A program made the position numbers and the translations under genes. Shown piece by piece: positions 15,972 to 24,431 of a stretch of DNA of 64,000 bases; position 1 is the stretch's first letter; every line of letters begins with the position of its first letter. The notes under the pieces were generated by a model. That model saw only the letters and a program-made list of their open reading frames with translations. It was not told the origin of the DNA and ran no database searches. The stretch is taken from NCBI RefSeq assembly GCF_004216755.1, contig NZ_SGWZ01000006.1:91993-155992 (forward strand). The letters run 5' to 3'. The DNA comes from Kerstersia gyiorum (GTDB lineage Bacteria > Pseudomonadota > Gammaproteobacteria > Burkholderiales > Burkholderiaceae_B).

Positions 15972-18900
15972 ATGAGCTCCGACATCCGCATCACTGGCGC
16001 ACGCCAGAACAACCTGAAGAATCTCGACCTCGTGCTGCACACCGGCGAACTGACGGTGTTCACGGGGGTATCCGGCTCCGGCAAATCCTCGCTGGCCTTC
16101 GACACGCTGTATGCGGAAGGCCAGCGGCGCTATGTCGAAACTTTCTCTCCCTATGCGCGCCAGTTCCTGGACCGCATGGACAAGCCTCAGGTCGACCGCA
16201 TCGAAGGCATCCTGCCGGCGATTGCCATAGACCAGACCAATCCGGTCCGTAATTCGCGCAGCACGGTCGGCACCATGACCGAGCTGAACGACCACCTGAA
16301 ACTGCTGTTCGCCCGTGCCAGCCGGCTGTTCGACAGGGTCACCGCCCGTCCGGTCGTCCGTGACAACCCCACGACCATCCTGGCGTCGCTGCGCGAGCGT
16401 ACCGCCACCGCCGGCGATCCTCGCCTGGTGATTACCTTCGCCTTGCCGGTGCCCGCGAATTTCTCAGAAGAAGAAGTCCGCGCCTTCCTGGAAGGCCAGG
16501 GTTACACGCGGGTACATGGCCAGGTGCCAGCCCCCGAGGCCGCGCCCCTGGCCGAACCGCCCAAGGCCGCCAAAGCCGCTCAGGGCGCCAAGGGCAAGCG
16601 CGCCCAGGCCACAGAGGCGCAACGCATCCTGCAAGTCGTGCAGGATCGCTTCCGCCTGTCGGGCGCGGAACCCGAACGTATCGCCGAAGCCCTGGAAACC
16701 GCGCTGCGCATGGGCCGTGGCCACGTGGCCGTGCACGCGCTGGATGATAACGGCGAAGATGCCGCAGTCTGGCGCTACAGCGACCGCCTCAGCGACCCGG
16801 ACAGCGGCATCGAGTACAGCGACCCGCTGCCCAGCACCTTTTCCTTCAACTCGCCGCTGGGCGCCTGCGAAAGCTGTCGTGGCTTCGGCCGCGTCATCGG
16901 CATCGACCACGACCTGGTGATTCCGGACGGCAACAAGACGCTACGCGAAGGCGCCGTGCGCCCCTGGCAGACCGCCAGCTACAAAGAATGCCAGGACGAC
17001 CTGGAAAAATACGCGCCTGCTGCCGGCGTACGCCTGGGCGTACCCTGGAAGGCCCTGACGGACGCCGAGCGCCATTGGGTGTTGCATGGCGACCCGGCCT
17101 GGAAGGGCGGCAACCAGGCCTGGAAACACCAGTGGTATGGCGTCCAGCGCTTTTTCGACTGGCTGGAATCGCGCGCCTACAAGATGCACGTGCGCGTGCT
17201 GCTGTCCAAGTACCGCAGCTACTCCACCTGCCCGGCCTGCAAGGGCTCGCGGCTCAAGCAGGACGCCCTGCTCTGGCGCGTGGGCAGCGCCGCCGACGGG
17301 CAGGCCGTCCTGCCCGGCAACGACACGCGCTACCGCCGTTTCCTGCCCACGCATGCCTGCTGGAGCCAGGCGCAGCTCGATGCCCTGCCCGGCCTGTCCA
17401 TCCATGACCTGATGCGCCTGCCCATCAGCCGGGTACGGCAATTCTTCCTCGACCTGCGTTTCGAGGGCGGGCTGGATGCCGCCATGGAATTGCTGATGGA
17501 CGAGATCAACGCGCGCCTGCGTTTCCTCTGTGATGTCGGCCTGGGCTACCTCACCCTCGACCGCCAGAGCCGCACGCTCTCGGGCGGCGAAGTACAGCGC
17601 ATCAACCTGACGACAGCGCTGGGCACGTCACTGGTGAATACGCTGTTCGTGCTCGATGAACCATCCATCGGCCTGCATCCGCGCGACATGCACCGCATCG
17701 TCGAAGTCATGCACCGGCTGCGCAATGCCGGCAATACGCTGGCCGTCGTCGAACACGACCCGCTGGTCATGATGGCCGCCGACCGCATCGTCGACATCGG
17801 ACCCGGCCCGGGCGAACGCGGCGGCAACATCGTCTTCGATGGCTCGCCCGATGCCCTGCGCGGGGCCGCCACCCTGACCGGCGATTACCTCGGCGGCCGG
17901 CGCCGCGTGGAAGCGCCGCGTCCCATGCCGGTGGCCGCTAACACGCCCAGGCTGCTGCTGGAGGGCGCGCGCGCCCACAACCTGCGCGATATTTCCGTGG
18001 ATATTCCCCTGGGCCGCTTGGTATGCATCACCGGGGTATCGGGTTCGGGCAAGTCCACGCTGGTCCAGGACGTGCTGTACCCTGCCTTGCTCAAGCATTT
18101 CGGCCGCCCCACCGAGGCCCCCGGCGAACATGACCGGTTGCTGGGCGCGGAACAGCTCGCCGACGTCGTTATGGTGGATCAGACCCCCATCGGCAAGACA
18201 GCCCGCTCCAATCCGGCCAGCTATGTCGGCGCCTTCGACGCCATCCGCAAGCTGTTCGCGCTGGCGCCGCTATCGCGCGAGCGCGGCTATACGCCGGGCA
18301 TGTTCAGCTTCAACAGCGGCGACGGACGCTGCCCGACCTGCGGCGGCACCGGTTTCGAACACGTGGAAATGCAATTCCTGTCGGACGTTTATCTGCGCTG
18401 TCCGGATTGCGACGGCAAGCGCTTCCGCCCGGAAGTCCGCGAAGTCACGCTGTCGCACCTGGGACGGGAAGCCTCCATCGACGAAGTGCTGGACATGACC
18501 GTGCACGAAGCCAGCCAGTTCTTCAAGGGACTGCGCGACGTGCAGACCGGGCTGGCGCCGCTGGTGGACGTGGGCCTGGAATACGTCAAGCTGGGCCAAC
18601 CCGTCCCCACACTGTCCGGCGGCGAAGCCCAGCGCCTCAAGCTGGCCGGCCACCTGGCGCAGGCCGCGCGCGGCGGCATCAGCACGGCCAAGGTTGCCAA
18701 GAAAGGCAGCCTGTTCCTGTTCGACGAACCCACCACCGGCCTGCACTTCGACGACGTGGCCCGCCTGATGCGCGCCTTCCGCAAGCTGCTCGACGCCGGC
18801 CACACGCTGCTGGTCATCGAGCACAACCTGGATGTCATCCGCGCCGCCGACTGGCTCATCGACCTCGGCCCCGAGGGGGGCGACCTGGGCGGCGAAGTCG

Positions 18901-21686
18901 TGGGTGTAGGCACGCCCGCCCAGCTCATGGACAACCCGCGCTCGCACACCGGCACCGCGCTGCGCGAAGACCAGCAGGCGCTGGTGCCCGTACCGCTGGC
19001 GCCGGTGCCATCACCCGGCGCCGCACTGGCCGTGGCCGAGCCCATGGCACGCTACCAGGCCGCTCCCGCACATGCCGCCATCGAGATCCACCACGCGCGC
19101 GAGCACAACCTCAAGGACATCAGCGTCGACATCCCGCGTGACCGCTTCACCGTCATTACCGGCGTTTCCGGCTCAGGCAAATCCACCCTGGCCTTCGACA
19201 TCCTCTTCAACGAAGGCCAGCGGCGCTACCTGGAATCGCTCAACGCCTATGCACGCGCCGTGGTTCAGCCCGCAGGCAAGCCTGACGTCGATGCCATTTT
19301 CGGCATTCCCCCGACTGTCGCCATCGCCCAGCGCACCAGCCGTGGCGGCCTGAAGTCCACCGTCGCCACCATGACGGAGATCCATCACTTCCTGCGCCTG
19401 CTGTACGTCAAGCTCGGCGTGCAGTACTCGCCCGACTACAACGTGCCGGTCGTGCCGCAAAGCCCGCAACAGATCGTCGCCCGCATCCTCCAGGAACACG
19501 GCGGCCAGCAGGTCGGACTGCTGGCGCCGCTGGTGCAGGCGCGCAAGGGCTACTACACCGATCTCGCCAAATGGGCCTCAGGCAAGGGCTATACCCACCT
19601 GCGCGTGGACGGCGAATTCACCCCGGTGCGGCCGTGGCCGCGCCTGGATCGCTACAAGGAACACACCATCGAACTGCCGGTGGCCGACCTGCAGGTCGAT
19701 GCCTCGGCCGAAGCCCGGCTGCGCGCAGCGGTGCAGGAAGCACTGGAGCACGGCAAGGGCACCATGACGCTGGTGTGGCCGCTGGACCCGGCGCGGCGCG
19801 ATATCGCCCGGCCGCTGCAACAGGCGGTTTTCTCCACCAAGCGTACCTGCCCTATCAGCGGCGTCAGTTTCCCGGAACTCGACCCGCGGCTGTTCTCCTA
19901 CAACTCCAAGCACGGCTGGTGCCCCACTTGTTTCGGCACCGGCGTGATCGTCAAGGGTTTCGATGCCGAAGCTACCGGCGAAGAACTTGCCTGGACCGAA
20001 GCCGACGGCGAGGCCGTCACTTGCCCGGACTGCCACGGCAAGCGCCTGAACCGCATCGCGCTGGCGGTGCGCTGGCAGGACCGCAACATCGCCGATATCG
20101 CAGCCCTGTCGGTCAACGAAGCGCACCAGTTCTTCCAGCAATTGAACCTGACGGGCCGCGATGCCGAAGTCGCCCGCGACATCATGGCGGAAATCCGGGC
20201 TCGCCTGCGCTTCATGCGCGAGGTCGGCCTGGGCTACCTGACACTGGACCGCAGCGCACCCACGTTATCCGGCGGCGAAGCGCAACGCATCCGGCTGGCA
20301 GCCCAGCTGGGCTCCAACATGCAAGGCGTGTGCTACATCCTCGACGAACCCACCATCGGCCTGCATCCACGCGACAACCATATCCTGCTCGATGCCCTGC
20401 AACGCCTGGAAGGCAACGGCAACACGCTGGTGGTCGTCGAACACGATGAAGACACCATCCGGCGCGCCGCCCACGTCATCGACATTGGCCCCGGTGCCGG
20501 CGTGCGCGGCGGCAGCGTCGTTGCCACCGGCACCCTGGAAGACATCATGGCGGCCCCCGATTCGGTCACCGGACGATTCCTCTCCCGGCCACTGCCCGCC
20601 CCCGCCGAAGCCCGCCGGCCGGTAGACGGCGCCACCCCGGCGCTGATCGTGCGCGATGCTCGGCTGCACAACCTGAAAGGCGTCAACGCCCGCTTCCCGC
20701 TGGGCCGCCTGAACGTCGTCACCGGTGTGTCGGGCTCCGGCAAGTCCTCGCTTGCCCGTGACGTCCTGCGCGACAACCTGGCGCTGGCGCTCGCCGCCGC
20801 CAACCCGGACTACCAGGCCTGGCGCCACTGCCAGGGGATAGACGGCTGGCAGCAGATCGACCGCGTGCTGGAAGTCGACCAGACCCCCATCGGCAAGACT
20901 CCGCGCTCCTGCCCCGCTACCTACGTGGGTTTCTGGGATGAGGTCCGCAAGCTGTTCGCCGATACCCGCGAGGCGCGCCTGCGCGGCTGGAACGCCAGCC
21001 GCTTCAGCTTCAATACTGGCGACGGCCGCTGCCCGGTCTGCGAAGGCCAGGGCATGCGCACCATCGAAATGAGCTTCCTGCCGGACATCAAGGTGCCTTG
21101 CGACGCCTGCGGCGGCCAGCGCTTCAACCACGATACGCTGTCAGTGCAGGCACGGGGCAAGCATATCGGCGAAGTCCTGTCGCTGGAAGTCGATGACGCC
21201 ATAGGCTACTTCGCCGCGCACCCGCGCATCGCCCGGCCGCTGCAACTGATGCAGGACGTTGGTCTGGGCTACCTGACGCTGGGGCAGCCTTCACCCACGC
21301 TCTCGGGCGGCGAGGCGCAACGCATCAAGCTGGTGACCGAACTGGCCAAGGCCCGCATGGACGCCGGCGTCATCCGCACCGGCCGGGCGTCGCGTGCGCC
21401 GCATACCTTGTATGTGCTGGACGAACCGACGGTCGGGCTATCCACCGCCGACGTGGAAAAGCTGATCGACGTCCTGCACCGCCTGGTCGATGCCGGCAAT
21501 ACGGTCGTGGTCATCGAACACAACCTCGACGTGATCGCCCAGGCGGACTGGGTGCTGGACCTGGGCCCCGAAGGCGGCGACCAGGGCGGCGAACTGGTGG
21601 TGCAGGGCATGCCTTCGCAGTTGGTGGCCGCCCAGGCCTACTCCCATACCGGCAGGGTCCTGGCGCAGCACCGGGAGACGCATTGA
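15972..21686 (+). CDS. Double-length UvrA (two UvrA units fused, four ABC ATPase domains)
   Basis: A 1904-residue protein, twice normal UvrA (about 940). Four Walker A loops GVSGSGKS are seen at about residues 32, 685, 1062 and 1583, and four LSGGE signatures at about 536, 880, 1432 and 1776. Each is followed by a DEP Walker B (DEPSIGLHP, DEPTTGLHF, DEPTIGLHP, DEPTVGLST). CxxC zinc modules are present in each unit (e.g. CPTCGG...CPDCDG and CPVCEG...CDACGG). UvrA scans DNA for lesions as a dimer; this chain has the domains of a covalent dimer. Single-unit uvrA may lie elsewhere in the genome. Start chosen at the first ATG after the SOS box. Followed immediately by pabB. Confidence 0.93.
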   Translation: MSSDIRITGARQNNLKNLDLVLHTGELTVFTGVSGSGKSSLAFDTLYAEGQRRYVETFSPYARQFLDRMDKPQVDRIEGILPAIAIDQTNPVRNSRSTVGTMTELNDHLKLLFARASRLFDRVTARPVVRDNPTTILASLRERTATAGDPRLVITFALPVPANFSEEEVRAFLEGQGYTRVHGQVPAPEAAPLAEPPKAAKAAQGAKGKRAQATEAQRILQVVQDRFRLSGAEPERIAEALETALRMGRGHVAVHALDDNGEDAAVWRYSDRLSDPDSGIEYSDPLPSTFSFNSPLGACESCRGFGRVIGIDHDLVIPDGNKTLREGAVRPWQTASYKECQDDLEKYAPAAGVRLGVPWKALTDAERHWVLHGDPAWKGGNQAWKHQWYGVQRFFDWLESRAYKMHVRVLLSKYRSYSTCPACKGSRLKQDALLWRVGSAADGQAVLPGNDTRYRRFLPTHACWSQAQLDALPGLSIHDLMRLPISRVRQFFLDLRFEGGLDAAMELLMDEINARLRFLCDVGLGYLTLDRQSRTLSGGEVQRINLTTALGTSLVNTLFVLDEPSIGLHPRDMHRIVEVMHRLRNAGNTLAVVEHDPLVMMAADRIVDIGPGPGERGGNIVFDGSPDALRGAATLTGDYLGGRRRVEAPRPMPVAANTPRLLLEGARAHNLRDISVDIPLGRLVCITGVSGSGKSTLVQDVLYPALLKHFGRPTEAPGEHDRLLGAEQLADVVMVDQTPIGKTARSNPASYVGAFDAIRKLFALAPLSRERGYTPGMFSFNSGDGRCPTCGGTGFEHVEMQFLSDVYLRCPDCDGKRFRPEVREVTLSHLGREASIDEVLDMTVHEASQFFKGLRDVQTGLAPLVDVGLEYVKLGQPVPTLSGGEAQRLKLAGHLAQAARGGISTAKVAKKGSLFLFDEPTTGLHFDDVARLMRAFRKLLDAGHTLLVIEHNLDVIRAADWLIDLGPEGGDLGGEVVGVGTPAQLMDNPRSHTGTALREDQQALVPVPLAPVPSPGAALAVAEPMARYQAAPAHAAIEIHHAREHNLKDISVDIPRDRFTVITGVSGSGKSTLAFDILFNEGQRRYLESLNAYARAVVQPAGKPDVDAIFGIPPTVAIAQRTSRGGLKSTVATMTEIHHFLRLLYVKLGVQYSPDYNVPVVPQSPQQIVARILQEHGGQQVGLLAPLVQARKGYYTDLAKWASGKGYTHLRVDGEFTPVRPWPRLDRYKEHTIELPVADLQVDASAEARLRAAVQEALEHGKGTMTLVWPLDPARRDIARPLQQAVFSTKRTCPISGVSFPELDPRLFSYNSKHGWCPTCFGTGVIVKGFDAEATGEELAWTEADGEAVTCPDCHGKRLNRIALAVRWQDRNIADIAALSVNEAHQFFQQLNLTGRDAEVARDIMAEIRARLRFMREVGLGYLTLDRSAPTLSGGEAQRIRLAAQLGSNMQGVCYILDEPTIGLHPRDNHILLDALQRLEGNGNTLVVVEHDEDTIRRAAHVIDIGPGAGVRGGSVVATGTLEDIMAAPDSVTGRFLSRPLPAPAEARRPVDGATPALIVRDARLHNLKGVNARFPLGRLNVVTGVSGSGKSSLARDVLRDNLALALAAANPDYQAWRHCQGIDGWQQIDRVLEVDQTPIGKTPRSCPATYVGFWDEVRKLFADTREARLRGWNASRFSFNTGDGRCPVCEGQGMRTIEMSFLPDIKVPCDACGGQRFNHDTLSVQARGKHIGEVLSLEVDDAIGYFAAHPRIARPLQLMQDVGLGYLTLGQPSPTLSGGEAQRIKLVTELAKARMDAGVIRTGRASRAPHTLYVLDEPTVGLSTADVEKLIDVLHRLVDAGNTVVVIEHNLDVIAQADWVLDLGPEGGDQGGELVVQGMPSQLVAAQAYSHTGRVLAQHRETH

Positions 21687-22909
21687 TGCACTGCCGTTTC
21701 GAAGACCGCCTGGGTGGCGGTGCGCTCGTCATGGAAGGCGAGCCTACCAGGCTCGCCGTCTCCAGCCCGGCAACCCTGGACGACACCCTGGCCATGCTGG
21801 ATGCCGCCAGCGCCGATGGAAAATGGATAGCGCTGGCCCTGGAATACGAACTGGGAGAATGGCTGGAACCCAGCCTGCTGCCCGGTGCCGTCCAGCCTGC
21901 ACCACGCCAGCCGCCCGCCCCCAGGCTGCGGGCCTGGGTGTTCGATTCCGCCAGGCGCGAGGAGCCATGGCAGCCCGACACCGGGCGCGCCGCCGGTATC
22001 ACGGCCATCACGCCCCGGCAGGCACGCGCCGACTACCTGAAGCGCATCGAAGCGGTACGCGCCCATATCGCGCAGGGCGACGTCTACCAGATCAACTACA
22101 CCATGCCGCTGGACGTCACGTTCGAGGGCCACACGGAAACCCTCTACCGCCAGCTGGCCAGCCGCCACCCCTGCGCCCACGCCGCCTATATCGAGGACGG
22201 CGACTATCGCCTGCTATCCTTCTCGCCCGAACTGTTCGTGGCGCGTACCGGCGACGCCCTGACCTGCCGCCCCATGAAAGGCACGGCGCCACGCCACCCC
22301 GACCCGGCCACCGATTTCGCGCTGGGCCAGGAACTGCGCGCCAGCGCCAAGAACCTGGCCGAAAACCTGATGATCGTCGACCTGCTGCGCAACGATCTGG
22401 GGCGGCTGGCCCGCACCGGCTCGGTACAGGTCGATCCGCTGTTCGAACTGGAACGCTACCCCTCGGTCTGGACGTTGACCTCCACCGTCCACGCCAGTGC
22501 CCCCCGCCTGCCGCTGGGCCGCGTGCTGCGCGCCCTGTTCCCCTGCGGCTCCATCACCGGTGCGCCCAAGATTGCCGCCATGCAGCGCATCCGGGCGCTG
22601 GAGCCCTGGCCGCGCGGGCAATACTGCGGCAGCATCGGCTGGATTGCGCCCGGCGGCGATTTTTCGCTGAACGTGGCCATCCGCACGCTGGTATCGACGG
22701 AGCCCGGCAAAGGCGCCTATCATGTAGGCGGCGGCATCGTGCATGATTCGGATGCCGCCATGGAATGGGAAGAGTGCCTGTGGAAGGCCCGCCTGCTCCT
22801 GGATGCCTGCCGCGACGACAGCGTTTTGTCGCGCTGGTCGGCGCGTACAACCCCTACGCCGGGCCCACGACATGCCGCAACTGATAGAGACTCTGCGCAC
22901 GGAACCTGA
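21686..22909 (+). CDS. pabB: PabB: aminodeoxychorismate synthase component I
   Basis: A 407-residue chorismate-binding enzyme that makes 4-amino-4-deoxychorismate for folate. Key motifs: VYQINYTMPL, PMKGT (the Lys of the PIKGT motif is the catalytic nucleophile in PabB and separates it from TrpE), ENLMIVDLLRNDLGR, and PCGSITGAPK. It lacks part of the N-terminal TrpE/PabB region, so it is a short form. The ATG overlaps the UvrA stop (TGATG); a TTG three bases earlier is an alternative start. The 3' end overlaps pabC by 38 bases. Confidence 0.92.
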   Translation: MHCRFEDRLGGGALVMEGEPTRLAVSSPATLDDTLAMLDAASADGKWIALALEYELGEWLEPSLLPGAVQPAPRQPPAPRLRAWVFDSARREEPWQPDTGRAAGITAITPRQARADYLKRIEAVRAHIAQGDVYQINYTMPLDVTFEGHTETLYRQLASRHPCAHAAYIEDGDYRLLSFSPELFVARTGDALTCRPMKGTAPRHPDPATDFALGQELRASAKNLAENLMIVDLLRNDLGRLARTGSVQVDPLFELERYPSVWTLTSTVHASAPRLPLGRVLRALFPCGSITGAPKIAAMQRIRALEPWPRGQYCGSIGWIAPGGDFSLNVAIRTLVSTEPGKGAYHVGGGIVHDSDAAMEWEECLWKARLLLDACRDDSVLSRWSARTTPTPGPRHAATDRDSAHGT

Positions 22910-23513
22910 CGGCAGCATTCCGCTGCTGGCGCTGCACATGCGGCGCCTGCGGACTTCCGCCGAGGCGCTGGGCTACGTCTGTCCGGTCTGTGACATCGGC
23001 GGCGCGCTCAAGCGCTGCGCCCAGTCCCTGCCCGGCGAAGTCCACCGCCTGCGGCTGCTGCTCTGGCGCAGCGGCCTCTACACCATAGAATCATCTCCGC
23101 TGCCGCCCCAGGAACCGCGCCTGCAGGTCGGCCTGGCCAATGTCCCGCTGGACTCCGACGAACCCTATCTGCGCCACAAAACCACGCAACGGCCTGTCTA
23201 TTCCCCGGCAGGCACCTGGCTGGCCCGGCATCCCGGCCTGTTCGACGTCCTATTTTTCAACCAGCGCGGCGAGCTGTGCGAAGGCAGCCGCAGCAATGTC
23301 TATCTGCGCCTCGATGACGGCCAGTGGTATACCCCGGCACTCTCTTCCGGCCTGCTGCCGGGTGTGCAACGCGGCGCGCTGCTGGAAAGCGGCGCGGCCG
23401 TCGAACGCGTGCTCACGCGCCAGGACCTGGCCCAGGCCAGTGCCATCCGCGTGTCCAATGCACTGCGCGGCTGGGTGGACGTCAGCCTGTCCAGCCTGCG
23501 ATTCACACTCTAA
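22872..23513 (+). CDS. pabC: PabC-like class IV aminotransferase (aminodeoxychorismate lyase)
   Basis: A 213-residue PLP enzyme of the branched-chain aminotransferase/lyase fold. LRHKTTQRPVY carries the PLP-lysine with its usual following Thr, and GELCEGSRSNVYLR and GLLPGVQRG are class IV hallmarks. Together with PabB it would yield p-aminobenzoate. The start at 22872 lies inside the pabB 3' end; starts further upstream would use the wrong-frame pabB sequence. Confidence 0.88.
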   Translation: MPQLIETLRTEPDGSIPLLALHMRRLRTSAEALGYVCPVCDIGGALKRCAQSLPGEVHRLRLLLWRSGLYTIESSPLPPQEPRLQVGLANVPLDSDEPYLRHKTTQRPVYSPAGTWLARHPGLFDVLFFNQRGELCEGSRSNVYLRLDDGQWYTPALSSGLLPGVQRGALLESGAAVERVLTRQDLAQASAIRVSNALRGWVDVSLSSLRFTL

Positions 23514-23545
23514 GCCCCCCTGCCGGCAGCAGGCAGCCCTTTCCC

Positions 23546-24409
23546 TCAGGCCAGTTTTTTTGCCAGCAGGCGCTGCACCAGCTGGCTCGACGCCGCCATG
23601 CCCATCGCCGCCGTCACCATGACCGCCGAACCATAGCCCGCGCACGACAGCCCCTGCGGCGCCGTCTCCGCGCCTGCCGCTGGGGCGGCCTCACAGGCAA
23701 GGCCATCTGCCTGCAGCCAGGCAGACGGCAGCACTGCCTGCTGTTCCAGCCACAATACCTGCACCCCCATATTGGGAATGCGACGCGGCGCCTTGCCCGC
23801 CACGACAGCGGCACGCGGATAACCGTGCTCGCGCCGCAGTTTGTTGCGTATCTTGGCCAGCAGCGCATCATGGTTGGCACGCGACAGATCGCCCGCGCGC
23901 AATGCCAGCGGATCGGTCTTGCCGCCTGCGCCGCCGCACATCAGGAAATGCAGGCCCAGGCGTCGGCTTTCCAGCGCCATGGCAATTTTGGCCGCCACCT
24001 GGTCGGTGCAATCCAGTACGGCATCCGGGTGCGTGGCGAGCAAGGCCGCCACATTGCCGGGCTCGACGAAGTCATCCACCAGCGTCAGGCGGCAAGCAGG
24101 ATTGATGCCTCGGATACGGTCAGCCATGGCTTCGATCTTGGACTGCCCCAGGCTTGAGCTCAGGGCGTGTACCTGGCGGTTGACGTTGGACTCCGCCACG
24201 TGGTCCAGGTCAACCAGCGTCAGGGCGCCGATGCCGCTCCGGGCCAGCGCCTCCGCCGCCCAGGAACCCACGCCACCGATGCCTGCCACCAGGACATGGC
24301 TGGCCTGCAGGCGCGCCAGCGCGCCCGGCCCATAAAGGCGGTCCAGGCCGCCGAAACGGCGGGCGGGGTCTGCCTCGCCAGCCTGGGTATGCTCTGCAAT
24401 ATCGTTCAT
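23546..24409 (-). CDS. tcdA: TcdA: tRNA threonylcarbamoyladenosine dehydratase
   Basis: A 287-residue E1-like (ThiF/MoeB fold) ATP-dependent enzyme that cyclises t6A37 in tRNA to ct6A. ATP-binding loop GIGGVGSWAAEALARSGIG, LVDLDHVAESNVNRQ, and the CTDQVAAK segment are typical of the CsdL/TcdA subfamily. The start ATG at 24409 follows the family length; a longer frame to 24526 adds a low-complexity Arg-rich stretch and overlaps macB. Converges with pabC, with 32 bases between. Confidence 0.92.
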   Translation of the reverse strand: MNDIAEHTQAGEADPARRFGGLDRLYGPGALARLQASHVLVAGIGGVGSWAAEALARSGIGALTLVDLDHVAESNVNRQVHALSSSLGQSKIEAMADRIRGINPACRLTLVDDFVEPGNVAALLATHPDAVLDCTDQVAAKIAMALESRRLGLHFLMCGGAGGKTDPLALRAGDLSRANHDALLAKIRNKLRREHGYPRAAVVAGKAPRRIPNMGVQVLWLEQQAVLPSAWLQADGLACEAAPAAGAETAPQGLSCAGYGSAVMVTAAMGMAASSQLVQRLLAKKLA

Positions 24410-24431
24410 GGCTTTATTTTCCCACGCCGGT

